A stretch of DNA of 64,000 nt from Plasmopara viticola (Eukaryota > Oomycota > Peronosporomycetes > Peronosporales > Peronosporaceae): contig MBPM02000055.1 of NCBI GenBank assembly GCA_001695595.3, positions 248,001-312,000 on the forward strand, read 5' to 3'. Position 1 is the stretch's first letter, and each line of letters opens with the position of its first letter. Below, in pieces: positions 1 through 12,534 of the stretch. A model generated the notes under the pieces. That model was not told the DNA's origin. It was given only the letters and a program-made list of their open reading frames with translations, and did no database searches. The position numbers were made by a program, and so were the translations under genes.

Positions 1-1219
1 CCACCAACAGGTGAAAGGAACCATACAATGGGTGCCCAGGTCGATTGAGAAAGGGATGAAAAGTCCGTTATTATCAAAAGAACGGACGCAAGTTGCACCC
101 GCTGAAAGAGTGGATGCATTTGATCCGGGCAACGATCCAATCCTAAAAGTACGGCAACCGTTGACAGAAAATGCACACTATAGACTGAACCACCTTGGTG
201 GATTGGATATGTCCCGAGCAGTCCCAGCGTTTGTCTATCGAAACACTCTTGTGAGTGTACATCAGTACAGCGAAGTCGCTACGGAAAAAAGTGCTGGCAT
301 CTATCGAGTTCCGAGGCTGTTGCACAATTCGAGAGTTAATCTCGCGCCACGACCAGCACATTGCTACATGTAATATTTGCCGCTTGAAGGAGCAAATTTG
401 CTCTTACAACTTAAATAATGGTCGACTGATGACCTCTTTTATTTTACGTCGCAAGCACCTGTCTTGTAAATTAAATATCTTTCAACAAAGGAACCCTTGA
501 CATACATGAAGTACAGCTTCGGTAGCGGCAGGTCATTTAAGCAACTTTTGGATAATCGCGGCGCTTTTATCGCTGTGATTCGCGCTGGGGGAGAAAAAAC
601 ATCGTCGCGAAAAGACATTTGCCTCGTACTATACTTGCTTAGCTCTCCAGATTTAATTTGGCAAGATCCACAGTGGACAATCAGGTCCGTGCATTTATTG
701 AGAGAGACAGTCAATAATAAATTGCTTGACGCTTTTCGGGCTGACAGTGCACAAATACAGCAGCTTGGTATTTAACAAATGACGTTGCGTCAAAGAGGCA
801 GTGTGAGAGCATCATAAGCCTTTGACGAGAGCAAAGTGAGCTTGTAAGCTTTCTAAAGCTCGGTTTTTTGCCATTTAACAAGACTTCTTGAGAAGAGCCG
901 AGTAAATATGAGATTCCTTTCCAATGGTCCCTTCAATTCAAGTACTGGCCAACCAAAAGCTGGTTGCTGATACTCAAGTAGCAGCGTCCACCTCACAGCA
1001 TATGAAACTGCTAGGTGGAGTCCAACAAAGTGGCAAGTTAAAACTATTCGAACAAAGACGTGCACTCAACACGGCGTTAAACCAAGTTGTGTTAACTTTT
1101 CTTATCAGTAAATAAATGTAAAACTACCGTCCGTGCGCAGTCGTTCTAATTCGATACTTGTAAAGTACAACCCGATCAATGTCGCTCCTTGCGTTCTTCA
1201 ATGTCTATCGTCGCGTTTG
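1..1219. other. No supportable gene
   Basis: Several short open frames of 60-120 codons occur on both strands, but they overlap one another, lack coding-like composition and show no motif I recognise. I see no repeat or RNA gene here. Confidence 0.5.
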
Positions 1220-1444
1220 TCACACTCGGTCGTTGTATCCACCGTGGTACTGTGGTTGACCGTACTGTGGGGGACCTTGTTGGACTACCACGGGGTTCAC
1301 GTAGACGACGCGATCGGCCGAGGACGAGTAGCGCTGGTGGCTGTGTCGACGTCGATCGTCTCCTCCGCAGCAGCAGCACAGCGCAGTGAGCGAGCCGCAG
1401 AGGCAGCAGCAACAGTCGTCGTCACACGGGAAGCAGATGCACAT
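1220..1444 (-). CDS. Small cysteine-run protein with Q/P/Y/G-rich tail
   Basis: A 74-residue frame beginning at an ATG. The first 27 residues contain CxC, CCCC and a second CCCC separated by a short hydrophobic stretch. An Arg/His/Ser linker follows, then a tail rich in Val, Gln, Pro, Tyr and Gly with a repeated QPQY/GPPQY-like motif. The segment is much more GC-rich than its flanks, which supports real coding. The composition recalls small cysteine-rich membrane-associated proteins such as CYSTM types, where the Q/P/Y/G part normally precedes the cysteines; here the order is reversed. The cysteine block could be palmitoylated or bind metal, but this is inference. An upstream exon is possible because the frame stays open for some codons before the ATG. 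I do not recognise a named family, and the opposite-strand frames are judged to be shadows. Confidence 0.5.
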   Translation of the reverse strand: MCICFPCDDDCCCCLCGSLTALCCCCGGDDRRRHSHQRYSSSADRVVYVNPVVVQQGPPQYGQPQYHGGYNDRV

Positions 1445-2613
1445 GTTGGGTCGGTTGGGGTCTGTACCTTTAACTATTGGTAATTAATGTCTTTGTTGCA
1501 AATAAGAAAATGCTACGATTTTGCGACTTGAGCACCGGAATATTCGCTGGATATTCTGACTCGAAAAGGTGCACTGTGCTATTTTAAGCAAAAGCTACTT
1601 CTAAAAGTCAAAATGGCAGTGTAAAGTAATCTAGAACATATGGCAGATGCGCTTGAAAAAAATGGTACGGAATAGTCCGTGGGACCGTCGCTGAACCCGC
1701 AGACGCTGGAAATTCGCAAAAACGTTTTATCACATATAAATAAATCGAATACCGGGAATAATTTTAAGCGACGAATAAAAGACCAGAGCAATCATAATTT
1801 AGCGCTTTCACTGGTTTGGGTGCGAATTGGAACTGGAGCTCGGTAAGAATAGATAGCATAGATGTAGGTTAACTTATATGAAAATTCAGCCCTTGATTCC
1901 TTGGACGGTCACGTCTTGCTCCCAACGAGCTCCACATGTAGACTCGGCATTGTGAGAAAATTTCAATCGACACCAAGATTCAAACATCAGGCGAGACTTC
2001 ACATTTCTTTGCGGCTAGAATACATTAGTGGTGAAACTTTAGCACATATATGTACGTTTGTCTTGCTGTTTGCAATGATCATCTCCATTCTTTGTCCAGA
2101 TACTATCGAGATGTGCAACACTGGTACGCGCGACTTTATGATTACAGCCGACGGCTCTATCCCGCCGGTTGAGCGCGGGCCTGTAATCAAGAAATCTAAA
2201 ATTATTTAAGCCAGCTAATTGTGTTAGCCACACCACTTCAAATTTTTGCTCAGCGATACTTTGTATCGTTCACTCATCTTCAATTTTCTTTAGTGTAGTA
2301 ACAGATTGAAAGTATCAAGTCACTCGACAACTTTAACATGTAAGAGCAATTGTATAGGCAAATGAGGATACTCCAAATTGGCACAGATATAAGCCTACTG
2401 TCTTTTCGGAAGAGAATAGACAGATGTACACTTTTTGCGCTAGCGCTCGTCTTACATACAACGGTGAAGCTTAAAGAGGAGGGGTATTAGTTTACTCGTG
2501 GTGTGACCAAACTTCTACATTATGTATCAGCAGGATTTTTTCAAGCGTTTCGAAAGTCCTATTGTAATCGGCAGAGCCTACTTCTGCTCTCATTCTGTAT
2601 TAATATGTATTAG

Positions 2614-2683
2614 CTCGGCTTTCGGTTCTTGTAGGTTGTCACGGACCGGTTGTTGTAGGTTCCCACGGACCGTTACGTAAAGC
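2614..2683. repeat. Short inverted repeat enclosing two direct repeats
   Basis: The word AGCTCGGCTTT on the left is matched by AAAGCCGAGCT on the right. Between them lie two nearly identical copies of a 20-21 bp unit (TTGTAGGTT..CACGGACCG). This layout fits a small foldback element or a fragment of an LTR, but no coding sequence accompanies it. Confidence 0.45.
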
Positions 2684-4408
2684 CGAGCTCTTGTGTTAAA
2701 GCTAACTTCGCTTTAAAAGGAGCCTAAATAACTGATGGACAACAGGCATCTTGTATTTTCGTATCACTTTGCATACTGCGGTGCTACGAAGAATACCAAC
2801 ATGAGTAAAGTCCCCAGCCTACTTACAAACTTGAATGTAGTGCATTTAAAGAATTATAGGGAGGAACGAAAGCGATAATGCTGCCTCAAATAAATTACTT
2901 AATAACCTACAATCTATTGCACACGTAAATTCTTTTACGACCAGAAATGAGCAGTCGTACACTGAAAGATCAATTGCAATTTTGCACGTCAACGTGCTGT
3001 GTAACCTCCTAGCAGTTAACAGTCAATCTAACGCCTGCACGATCAGATGGTTAAGCAAAGTTCTAAATGGGATTATACTTACTAAAGTATGCCTTAAAAT
3101 AAATAGTAGTTTTAAAAAAATAATATTATATAAAAGTAAAACCACCATCCCGTCTCGGACGCGCAGCCCACACTGCTGGGAACCCTTGCTAGCTTCTATG
3201 GTCTCGAGGCGGCTGCATTACCGACCTTTCTACTGCCAAGCAGCTGGAGCCGGGACCAAAGTCTATGCTCGAGATCTTAAATCAGTTGTCCTCGCCTACT
3301 TCAAAGCCCAAGTTGGTGAAACTCAAGGCTCCAACATTATAAAGGAAGGAAAATTAGAGCATTCTTGAAATGACGCGGAAATAATGCGGCCTTTATCAAG
3401 GTGCACGTGCCGTTCTTGCTTGCTTTCTTGAAAGTCTGAGCTGAAACCTAAGCACTTCCCCAAGAAACCATTTTTGTCATCTCTCTTGTGACGTGAAAGT
3501 TCATGGAGGAGAAGTTGAGAGCAACATTTCTTTCAGTTAACATTAAGTTCCTCCAGCGCTCACTCTTTTTTGCCCGCAAGCAAGGTAGACGTAGGCTTCT
3601 TAGATACATATATGAATTGAAGAGGTTGACGGCCTCCGTAAGTGAAAGTCAATTCAAAAATACGTCAAGAGGACTTTGTTTACAGACGGCCTACGAGTAG
3701 ACCCATTTTAATCAGAATACTTGAATCACAGGCCTCAACTGTGGCAGAAGAGACTTTCATCGCTCTTTAAGATTGGTTGCTGCAAACACGTAATTTCTCG
3801 TCCTATAGGATGAAGTTCGTGGAGCCGCGGACTCGAGTTCAGCTTCAATGGACCCACGTGCTCGCTAATTAAGTAGAACAAATACTCCTTATCTGATTCA
3901 AAGAAAGCCTTTCCACTTCACCCAAGGGTTTTAACGGGTTGCTGATAGAAGTCGCACCTGAGAACTCTGGTCATCATCGATCGAGTCCTCATATGGGAAT
4001 GTGGCCAACGCACATCATGCCATTAGAGCTTAATAGCCCTCGCAGGAGGACCCAGCACCAGCAGTATACGCAAGTGTACGATGATATGAAAGCTCAATCC
4101 AACTCATGGCAAACTCCGGCTCGGCGCGAAATTTGCACGCCAGAGTACGATTGCAATCAGCCAAATTGAGTTGACTGATGCTTTCAGAGAGCAACGGAAA
4201 GAAGTCGGCTTCGGTTTAGCAGGCTAATAAAGCATTTGAAATGTCCGTAAACTTTAAATGCATCGCCGGGCTTCTAATATGTAAGGATTGCGATAGCACG
4301 AGAGTACACGTATGGCTTTACACTGGGAACGTCGCGGCTTTAAAATAACGATTTTTGGATAGCCACGTAGAGATCATTTGTGTGGCCCCTGTCGTTTGTA
4401 CAATGAAG

Positions 4409-4426
4409 ATATATATATATATATAC
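4409..4426. repeat. TA dinucleotide microsatellite
   Basis: An uninterrupted run of alternating A and T of about 17 bases in otherwise unassigned DNA. Confidence 0.8.
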
Positions 4427-4579
4427 CCGAAGTAGAACCGAGGATATCGATGGCACCGCAAAGGTAGACGTGACGTCGTCTTTGAAAGCTTTTAGAGTGG
4501 GTAGCTCATTTTCGCTATCAAAGCCGGCTGTCGAAGGCGCTTGAGATAATAAATTCAACGTGAAAAGTATATTGCCGCA

Positions 4580-4800
4580 GGTGGGCAATATAGCACTACA
4601 AATAGCGGATAACAAAGTTTCGAAAGCGAGGACTATAGGTATGAAAGCCACGGTAGCCACATAGCTCCACAAGTGGGTAGCCTCAAACAATCAGCCGCGA
4701 GTAACGAAGATTTGCAAGTCGGTATTACAGATCTACAATTCACAGTGGATAATGCAGCTTTGCAATCGGGTTCGAAGAAATGCCATTTAGATCGAAGACA
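4580..4800 (+). repeat. Dispersed repeat, copy 1 (Asn-Lys / LQVG type)
   Basis: Nucleotides around 4585-4620 closely match 40825-40860, sharing ATAGCxCxACAAATAGC followed by TAACAAAGTT, and more weakly match the reverse complement of 59590-59632. Read on the plus strand, the segment gives pieces such as IAPQVGS and SNEDLQVG that recur at the other loci, broken by stops. This suggests a decayed coding family with internal peptide repeats. Its identity is unknown. Confidence 0.4.
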
Positions 4801-5448
4801 GCTCTATTGAGAAAAGAGGAAGCAATAGAAAAATAAATTCTGAGTGTCACAAACAATTGTGGGCTAAGAAGTTGACCCGCCAGGTGCTCTTCATTTTTCA
4901 TTGGACGACTGCCAGCAGTGCTACTTCTTGGTATCTATGGAGTCAAAAACATTCTAGAGGTGGTGTTCGCAGCAATCGAAACCCCCTTGACGATTTATAC
5001 ACATCATCTGTTTGAACTTATCACAAGTTTGTAGACAGTGTCCAATGCGTCTTGGCTCATAGATTTTAAAGAAAACTAAAGCTCTAGTGTTTTTTTTGTG
5101 AACGATTACTAAAATATGGTCATCCATCACCAAAACTATTAGCGGAAACAGGGGCTGGACACAAAAAGAATCTTGTATCAAGCACAGACGTAGTGTAAGC
5201 TCATTGCAGCAGTGTGCTCATTGATGCCTTCTTTGCCATAAAGGCAAAGACTGGTATGGTATAGAAGTTGAATTCTCCGCACTCATCGCCAACTTTTTGT
5301 GGTCGAAATCAACCAGAAAGCGCAAATTGCTCATTCTTAAAAAAATCAAATGTATCTGCACAAATACTCGTATCAAAGAAGGGTCTGCTACTTAGCGACA
5401 TGCACGGGTCGGCGCCGTACAGTGCAGTCTATTTGAATTTTTTTAAAA

Positions 5449-5592
5449 GAAAGAGTCGCAAATAACGGGAAGTTTGCCTAGCGGTATGATATTGGAGCGA
5501 TAAGTTCTAATGCTGCAAGAGAAAGAGTCGGAATTAAGGGTAAGTTCGCCTGGCGGTATGATATTGGAGCGACAGATTCTAATACCGCAAGA
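5449..5592. repeat. Two-unit 72-bp tandem repeat
   Basis: The sequence starting GAAAGAGTCG at 5449 recurs at 5521. Both copies share the core GCGGTATGATATTGGAGCGA and end in CCGCAAGAG or TGCAAGAG. The copies differ at several positions, so the duplication is not very recent. Confidence 0.8.
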
Positions 5593-6581
5593 GTCATCAA
5601 CCGCTCTGGCGACATTTGACCATTTGGAAGCACATTTGACTTGACCATTGCAGGCTTTTGCGCAGGCATATTCAATGATACGTTCGCTCATTGCCACTTA
5701 GGAGAATACTTGTCAGCGCTGTAAGCTTATTAAAGCCACATAAGCATTTGAGATGTAGAGAAATTTTGATTTTTGTGCCAATATCGACAATCATTCTATT
5801 GCTCGGAGAAGATAAGCTTTCCCAAAGCAGCCATGGGATTTGGGTCAGGTAAAAGACCTGTCAAATTGGCTAACGCCACGACTGCAAAAGTACATGAAAA
5901 GATTCCTTGGTCTGGCGAATATTTGCACTTATATAATGTTGGGTATGCACACCTTGCAAAGCCTTTGTCGATCTATTAAAAGAACACCGAGTTGTGCTAG
6001 TATAGACAACGTTAGGATGCCAACAACATCAAGGAAAGTTTTCACCAGGCACTCCTTCCCTTTTGCTAAACAGGGCAAAGCCGCTCAGCATTATTTAACG
6101 CTTTCGACGATGCCACCCCTTGAGCTTAAGGGCTAATCAGTTACGACAGACATGAGTAAGTCATCTCGTTCCAGTCCAGACAGCAACAAATACGCTCTCA
6201 TTGACCTTAAGAAAAGAATGATAGTTGTCTTTTTTGCGGTATATAATTATTGCGTGAAATATAAGCTTACCAAATAAACGTGCTTACCGACGCAATAATG
6301 CGCAGACCAATTTAAATGCCAGCAGAGTGAGCAGACCTATCGACGAACGAAATTGTCCGGTGCTGCACGTAGATACCAAATTGAAGTCCATAAGCAAGTT
6401 TTCATCGCAGGCAAAAATTTCTAAAATCGGGGTGATAATTTTTCTTTCCGCCTTCGAAATTGCATTACCATGAGTGAGCAGACGGTCTGCGGGCTAATCG
6501 GTAATCCAGCTTAGGTAATGCATAATGCTTGAATATATGATCATTATGGCCAAACAATATTTGACGGCATATTAGTGGTCC

Positions 6582-6636
6582 ACGTGTAGGGGTGAATGGA
6601 CTAGTACGTAAGACCCAAAGCCCGCGACCTACACGT
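6582..6636. repeat. Short inverted repeat, possible LTR scrap
   Basis: ACGTGTAGG is followed about 37 bases later by CCTACACGT. The adjacent CGGCTTCGTTACGG resembles, on the opposite strand, the CCGTTACGTAAAGCCG block near 2.68 kb, so both may be fragments of one repeat family. Confidence 0.3.
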
Positions 6637-7413
6637 CGGCTTCGTTACGGAGCCTGCCAGTGCTAGCAAACTGTCAAACGCACATAAGCATCGACTTTGT
6701 TTCGGTTTTGTCGGGCGTAAATGGCAACAAATGCATAGTGATGTACGTGTGCCGATTATGCAAGACGGTGCTTTTAGCATCTGTTCTAAACAGTGTAACG
6801 ATGGAACAAAAAGAAAGTCTTTTGATGTGTAATATATTTGATATTATGGCCTTTCGGACGCTCAGATATAAGTTTGCGATTTACCGCTAGGTTTTGGCAA
6901 ACACTGTTTAAGCTATTCTCAGTCCGCTTGCTCATATTGTCGGCAGACTATTTGGTCAGACAGAAAGTGCTTGGAAAAACAATGCGCAATATGACTGCTG
7001 AGGCTCGCACTGCTCGCGGTGCGAGCCCCAGTAGTCATAAAATATAAATAGCATCCGCCACTTCTTTGCAACGCGAATGCTTTCCAAATAAGTAAAAAAG
7101 CGACGAGCTCTATCAGCCAGCTCGTAAATGCCTAATCAGTATAGCTGGGTAAACGGAAACGCTTGAAGGGGTGTTGGAGGCACATACAAGACTCAAAACC
7201 CTAATAATCGTGAAAAGTTTTACGATACTCCGCATAAAATGTTGGCTGCACCGACATTGTATCAAGGAGGTCAACGGTGTAACCTGACCCATGTCATTAG
7301 GGATCGTGTAATATGGCATTCTATTTTGTTAAGTTTTCCTTTCTACCAATAATTTTCTTGTATCCAACAACAATCTATCCCTCAAAAAGACCGATACCCC
7401 CCTCCCCTTTCAC

Positions 7414-7436
7414 ATTTTTGTTTGTTTGTTTGTTTT
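7414..7436. repeat. TTTG microsatellite
   Basis: About five consecutive TTTG units after a pyrimidine-rich stretch. No gene is attached. Confidence 0.75.
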
Positions 7437-10400
7437 AAGCGGATGCAAACTTATCCCATACGCCACTGATTATGGTCAACCGACATTTTTGCAAGGGCAA
7501 ATAGTTGTATCCGTCAAGAACCTGTTCTCAAATTAGAAATTTGATCAAATTTATTTTCGTATAGCCACCAGTGTACTGACAGTAAGAGTGAAAAAAACCG
7601 CTTTGGTACCATGCGGAAATCGGAACTTAACGGGTACACCTGCCATTTCGCAGTCTCCATTTTTGCAAAGCAAGGAAAAGAAGGGGGCGGGTGTGCCTCG
7701 AGAGTCATGGCGCTGTGCGACTCGGCTTTCCTCCACGACGTGGACCCTCCGTTAGCGGAATGGGGACGGAACACATGCGTTGGTGGTGCCTCCTTATCCC
7801 ATCGTTGCGACGGTCGTGGCGACGGCGGCGTCGACGTTCCTCTCACGGTTCGTGATGGTCTATAGTTTCATTTGCCTTGCTTGCTACCAAGACAAGGTGT
7901 TTGAGTACGTCATGCGTCAACAAGGACATGTGGAGCTCGTCACGAACAAGCGCATGCACGACGCGTGCTTGAAACTTAATAGGACATTAAGGACATGCTA
8001 AACTTTCCAGGTTATAATGGTTTTCAATTAATTAGCAATTTGCACCCATGAGTTTATGCACTATAATTGTTGATCGAGCCTGCAATTCATTTTGAAGAAA
8101 AGTAACTTCCCTACGCAATAAAAATTTGCTCTGAGGCGCTTAGCGGCTGATCTTAGAGTTTGCCTCATGGCTCGCATGGCCTCACGGTCTGACCACCAGA
8201 TCTGACCCCAAGTGCTAACTCAAGTGTGTACATACGATCGCGCATAAACTACCGTTTTCCAGAAGATGGTACACTGCAGAGGCGTAAGAGACCTTCTTTG
8301 GCAATCGTATATTGCAAAAGCCTGCAGCACATTGTGTTGTAAAGCAGAGAAATTATCATGAACTTCAGGAGCTACTTGTGCAATGGCACATTGATCCCGC
8401 TGAACACAGCTTTTAAAAGCCGTCGAAACGTCCTCGGAGCATCTGCGTAGGGTTCACTTTAATCTAAAATGAGAATCAACAAGTCCTTTATATGCAAGCC
8501 GTGGGTTTGGCTGTATAATAGGAGTGACTCCATACTTAAGCTCGAATTTCTGTTTTTTTTAGCCTGGCTATGCATCACTGCAAAGTCGAGATCTCTCGTA
8601 GTAGTTGTCGCCGACCTACTAACGAACAAGCTGGACACCAAGCTTGCGAAAGTAAATTACTTCGTCCAAGGTGGTTTGTATTGAAGTGGTAATGCCCAAA
8701 AGATTGATCCCATTCTAATACAAACACTTAGGCTGAAGCGTGGTTGTGATAACATCGGGTGGTATTCGAGAAAATCTCCGCACCGCGTTTAGCCAATCTT
8801 GTCGTCTTACGACTCTAAAAGATCTCTTCTAGCCAGAATTAATGCGGTGCTAAGAGCACATGCATAGCTGCCGTAACGTTGCCCTGGAAAATAGCCTTTT
8901 TTGGACCAAGTGTGATAGACGCGAAGCAAGGAGATAATCACGATTTGACTGATTATCTTGATGAAGTATCTGTGTGTTTTAGTCCTTACTTTTAATTTAG
9001 ATCAAAACCTAAATTTGCAACAGCAAATAGGACAAGAAATCGTTCTTCTTTGATATCTGTTTCAAGAAAAACTCTCTGTGCATGTGGACATAGAGTCCAA
9101 ACCATGCAAAAAAAACTTTTCTAAGGCTCCATTTCGGAAATGTTTTCCTTTAACATAGTAGGTAACAATTTGTTTCTTGTTTCTATAACACTAGAATAAC
9201 ATCCAATAGCAGACGTATTATTGTTCTTCAACCAAACTTATGGGTTTCGTGGTGCGTTCATAATGGCGACAAGATAACCACCAATATGACTATTTGGGCA
9301 TTCAGGGTTGCATCCACACCAAAAACGGTCTGCAGCGGAGCTGCTGTTGCTTTTTACCTATCACATCTGACTGATAACTATTCTAGCATCAGTACCTTAT
9401 TTAAATTGTCTGCAATTGTTCGCACAATATGACAACATCACCAGCTAGTGTGACACATATTGGGTATTTGAAACCCGGTTTCGCTCTCCCCACCACGACT
9501 GTGGCCTCTTTGAGTCCAAGCAATTAAAAGTTTGTTTCAAACTTTATGTATATCAGCCAGCACCAATATGACTTAAACCGCTTAACAGAAGCTCGATTAA
9601 CAAATTAGATGATTCTCGAAGCTCTTCTTGAATTAGGCTTTTGTGAATCGGCGAATTGTAGATTTCTGTCGGGCTCTAAAAGCGGCAACAATGGACACGA
9701 GCTAAACTCACAATGTCCGAATTCCACACGGCATCATAGTATATGTACGCTATGCCGCTGGATGACAGTCTGATCGCTTGTGAGAAGTACACGCGCCACG
9801 CGTCGGTTGTTCCGCTTAGAGTGTGCACGTCTCAAGCCCTATACAACTCATTAAGTTTGGTATTGGAGGGCGAAATGTGTAAAAGCTTCTCTCGACGAAG
9901 TCCGAGGCCAGCTCTTGAGCCTGCAACTTGTGACAAAGGCGAGTAATCGTTAGATAATACCTTGTGTTTGCTGTGCTCACCTGTGCCACACTCCTGCGCG
10001 TCCATACATCGCACACCGTGTTCTCGCGAAGAACAAGTGCTATTACTGCACATTCCACGTGCTCCGTGCTCGTTTTCGATACCTGATAGGCCAAAGCCTA
10101 ATATTAATAAAGTTGATGAGCGATAAGAGCACAAGATGCAGTCACAGCGAAACAAATCTCGCCTGATTTTTAATGCGTGAGCGAACTACAAGCCTGTGCT
10201 TAATGAGCCTACTGTAATAGTCCAAGAGGATATGTCGGGCCAATAGCATTGGGGTTTTACCTATGCTAAGCGTGAGGCACGCGCAGCCTTAAGAGCCTTA
10301 CTATTTGCTCCGCGTAATAATTCTCATGCGAACTACCGTGCACCTATGGCAGTTAGAAAAAGCGGAGGCTCAATGTCGGCCTTGCAAATTGTAGTGGTCG

Positions 10401-11979
10401 TACGCACGCTTTATGAGACTCCCGAGAATGTTCTGCTCAAGCGCTGGATACTAACGCGTAAGAAGCTGTACTCTTTGCTCACATTTTGCAAAAGTCTGAC
10501 TGGAGTTGACGTGCAACCTTGGTACAATCTCGCTTCTGCCAGCGGAGTACTGTCGTGCGACCAATGAGGTGAGCTCTCATGATGATCCCTGCTCTTTTTA
10601 TCCAAGCGGCGGGAAGCGTAGACCTGTCAAAGGAACTAATTACCATGACCAAAAGCGTCAAGGGCGTCTAGGAAATCTTGCTGAGATGAATTTTGAGCTT
10701 CTATGATATCTCAAAGTAGATTTATCCCCTTTCGCAAGATACGGAGGCGACGGCGTCGTGCGAGAATGCACTCCACGTGGTGGTGGCGCTTGCCCTGAAA
10801 GTGAGGAAAGGACGTTGTCCCAGAATCATGCGGCGCACTAAATGCTTCTTTGCTATGACATCGCTCGCGACCGACGTCTGGCAAACATAATCTAAAGGTG
10901 GCAAGACGTTTAGCCGACGACTTTGATTACCTTCGCCAAGACATGAACTGGGTCCCTCTGCTCCGATACCTCTCCTGCTTTTTTCGGCAAAACATGGAGT
11001 GACTACCAAACTGTTCGTATATAAGGCCGAATTCGCTCATTGACATGACACATTCCGGTAAAAGCACCCAGATATAGATAGGAAGAAAATTACAAAAGAA
11101 TGCTTTTATTTTGGAATTTACGATAAGTATAATAGGCATCTGCAAACCTTAGCGCACTAGTTTCTTTTACCGACATGCCATCGACGTCTTTTATTGCCGC
11201 ACACTTTTCACAAAAGAGACATCAGCATCCTACTAGTTTTTTTAGTATCCGATCACTTCATTAAGTATACTCAAAAGGTGACTGTTTCTACAAAATCGAA
11301 CATGTGCCTGACAATACATTTCCGTATCGTCATAAAAACGCACTCTTTTTGATAAATTGACAATGCGAATGACAATAAATTCGAGAAATTTCTAAAAAAG
11401 TGTCCTGGAAGGATTTGTCCTAAAACGTATTATTGCGGGAGTCGCACAGTAGGAAAAGTGCAGAAAAAAAACTTTCAAGTGAGCGACTGGTTCCAAAATG
11501 CTCTTTTTAGCTCGCTAATTATACATCTAACATTGACAATACCGTATGGCACTTTATCGCCACCGCTTCAATACAACCGTTGTGCAAGAATGTGTGACGA
11601 CGTCCACTTGCTTGGTCACATGTTTAATATTATCGCCAGGCCACAGGCAAATACAGTCTTGAAGAAACCACCTCCCAAATATTCTGATTAAGGATTTAGC
11701 ATCTCGTCAGGCCTTGTAGATCTTCCTAGCTCATCGTTTCCAGAAAATATTGGTTAAGCTCTTTTTCTTTCGCACAAGCGTCCACGTGCCGTTCTCGTTC
11801 TAGCTTCTTGCCGCTATTCATTGTCTAAAAAAGTTTTTTTTTGGTAGTATGCAATCAATTCCGAAGTAAAGTAATTGGGGCACGACGATATTACGTGGCA
11901 AAACACTAAAATCGGCTGAATTGATTCGTAGAGGTACCAACAAAATTTAGATTAAAGTACTGGTAGGAGTTTTTTTTTG

Positions 11980-12066
11980 TATTGTAGTATTATATAGTGA
12001 GGTAGAATTATATAGTACCTATAAAAATGATATAGTACTTATGTACTACTGCAAGATACTACAATA
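11980..12066. repeat. AT-rich inverted repeat beyond the 3' end of the elicitin gene
   Basis: TATTGTAGTAT at 11980-11990 is perfectly complemented by ATACTACAATA at 12056-12066. The interior carries repeated TATAGTA words. It lies about 60 bases past the stop codon of the minus-strand elicitin gene. It could be a small MITE or a 3'-UTR structure. Confidence 0.5.
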
Positions 12067-12126
12067 AAAATGATATAACTTTCTCGAGAAAAGGCGTATA
12101 TTAATCAGCAAGTTAATAATATAAAA

Positions 12127-12534
12127 TTAATTAGCACCACGAAAATTGTATGACTTTGGTGCCAGGGTAGGGGAGGGAATCGCCAGCTTCTCGCATTTGG
12201 TCTCGAAATCGTCAGCCAGGATCTTAACATTCATTCTGGCGCCGCTTGTGGGAATGTAAAGATCGCAGTCTGGCGGTTCAGACCTATTCAGTTCGTCAAC
12301 GAATTCGTGGCATACGGTAACCTTGCACATGGCGGCATAATGTTCGGTAGATGGAAGCGATGTGGCCCTCAGCATATCGTACCCTGTTATGGTGGCGCAT
12401 TCATTCAAGGAACCACTCAACAGACCCTTCATGGACCAGTAAGCTTTACCCTGCTGAATTGCTGAACAATCGTTTCCGTTGACGGAGGCAGCGAAGGCCA
12501 ATGTGGCGGCAGCGATGGTCAAGCATAGATTCAT
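12127..12534 (-). CDS. Elicitin-like secreted protein
   Basis: This is a 135-residue protein. Residues 1-20 form a clear secretion signal with a hydrophobic Ala-rich core ending in SVNG. The mature part has exactly six cysteines spaced 22-23-4-14-23, against the canonical elicitin 23-23-4-14-23, so one residue is missing in the first loop. The GYD..RATSLP and PPDCDLYIP stretches are typical elicitin signatures. Elicitins are oomycete-specific extracellular proteins that bind sterols and are recognised by many plants as a molecular pattern. A short tail of about 25 residues after the last cysteine suggests a secreted form without a long glycosylated anchor region. It is a single exon, and the ATG immediately precedes the signal peptide. 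A second intact copy and a dead copy lie within 9 kb on the same strand. Confidence 0.95.
   Translation of the reverse strand: MNLCLTIAAATLAFAASVNGNDCSAIQQGKAYWSMKGLLSGSLNECATITGYDMLRATSLPSTEHYAAMCKVTVCHEFVDELNRSEPPDCDLYIPTSGARMNVKILADDFETKCEKLAIPSPTLAPKSYNFRGAN

Larger units (their letters stand above)
1445..12126. other. AT-rich gene-poor stretch with relic and repeat DNA
   Basis: About 10.7 kb with only short, mutually overlapping frames and no family I can name. Annotated separately within it are an inverted-repeat block near 2.6 kb, a TA microsatellite and a relic repeat near 4.4-4.8 kb, a 72-bp tandem duplication near 5.5 kb, an inverted repeat near 6.6 kb and a TTTG microsatellite near 7.4 kb. 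A GC-richer patch at 7.6-8.0 kb has open frames on both strands, but I could not assign either. Most of this is probably degraded transposon sequence. Confidence 0.5.

Noticed and set aside
1133..1483. Plus-strand 116-codon frame over the cysteine-run gene
   Set aside because: It is the complement of the minus-strand gene; repeated Val/Ala/Thr from reading cysteine codons backwards looks like a shadow.
7611..8001. GC-richer plus-strand frames at 7.6-8.0 kb
   Set aside because: Open on both strands but with no recognisable domain and conflicting frames; left unassigned.
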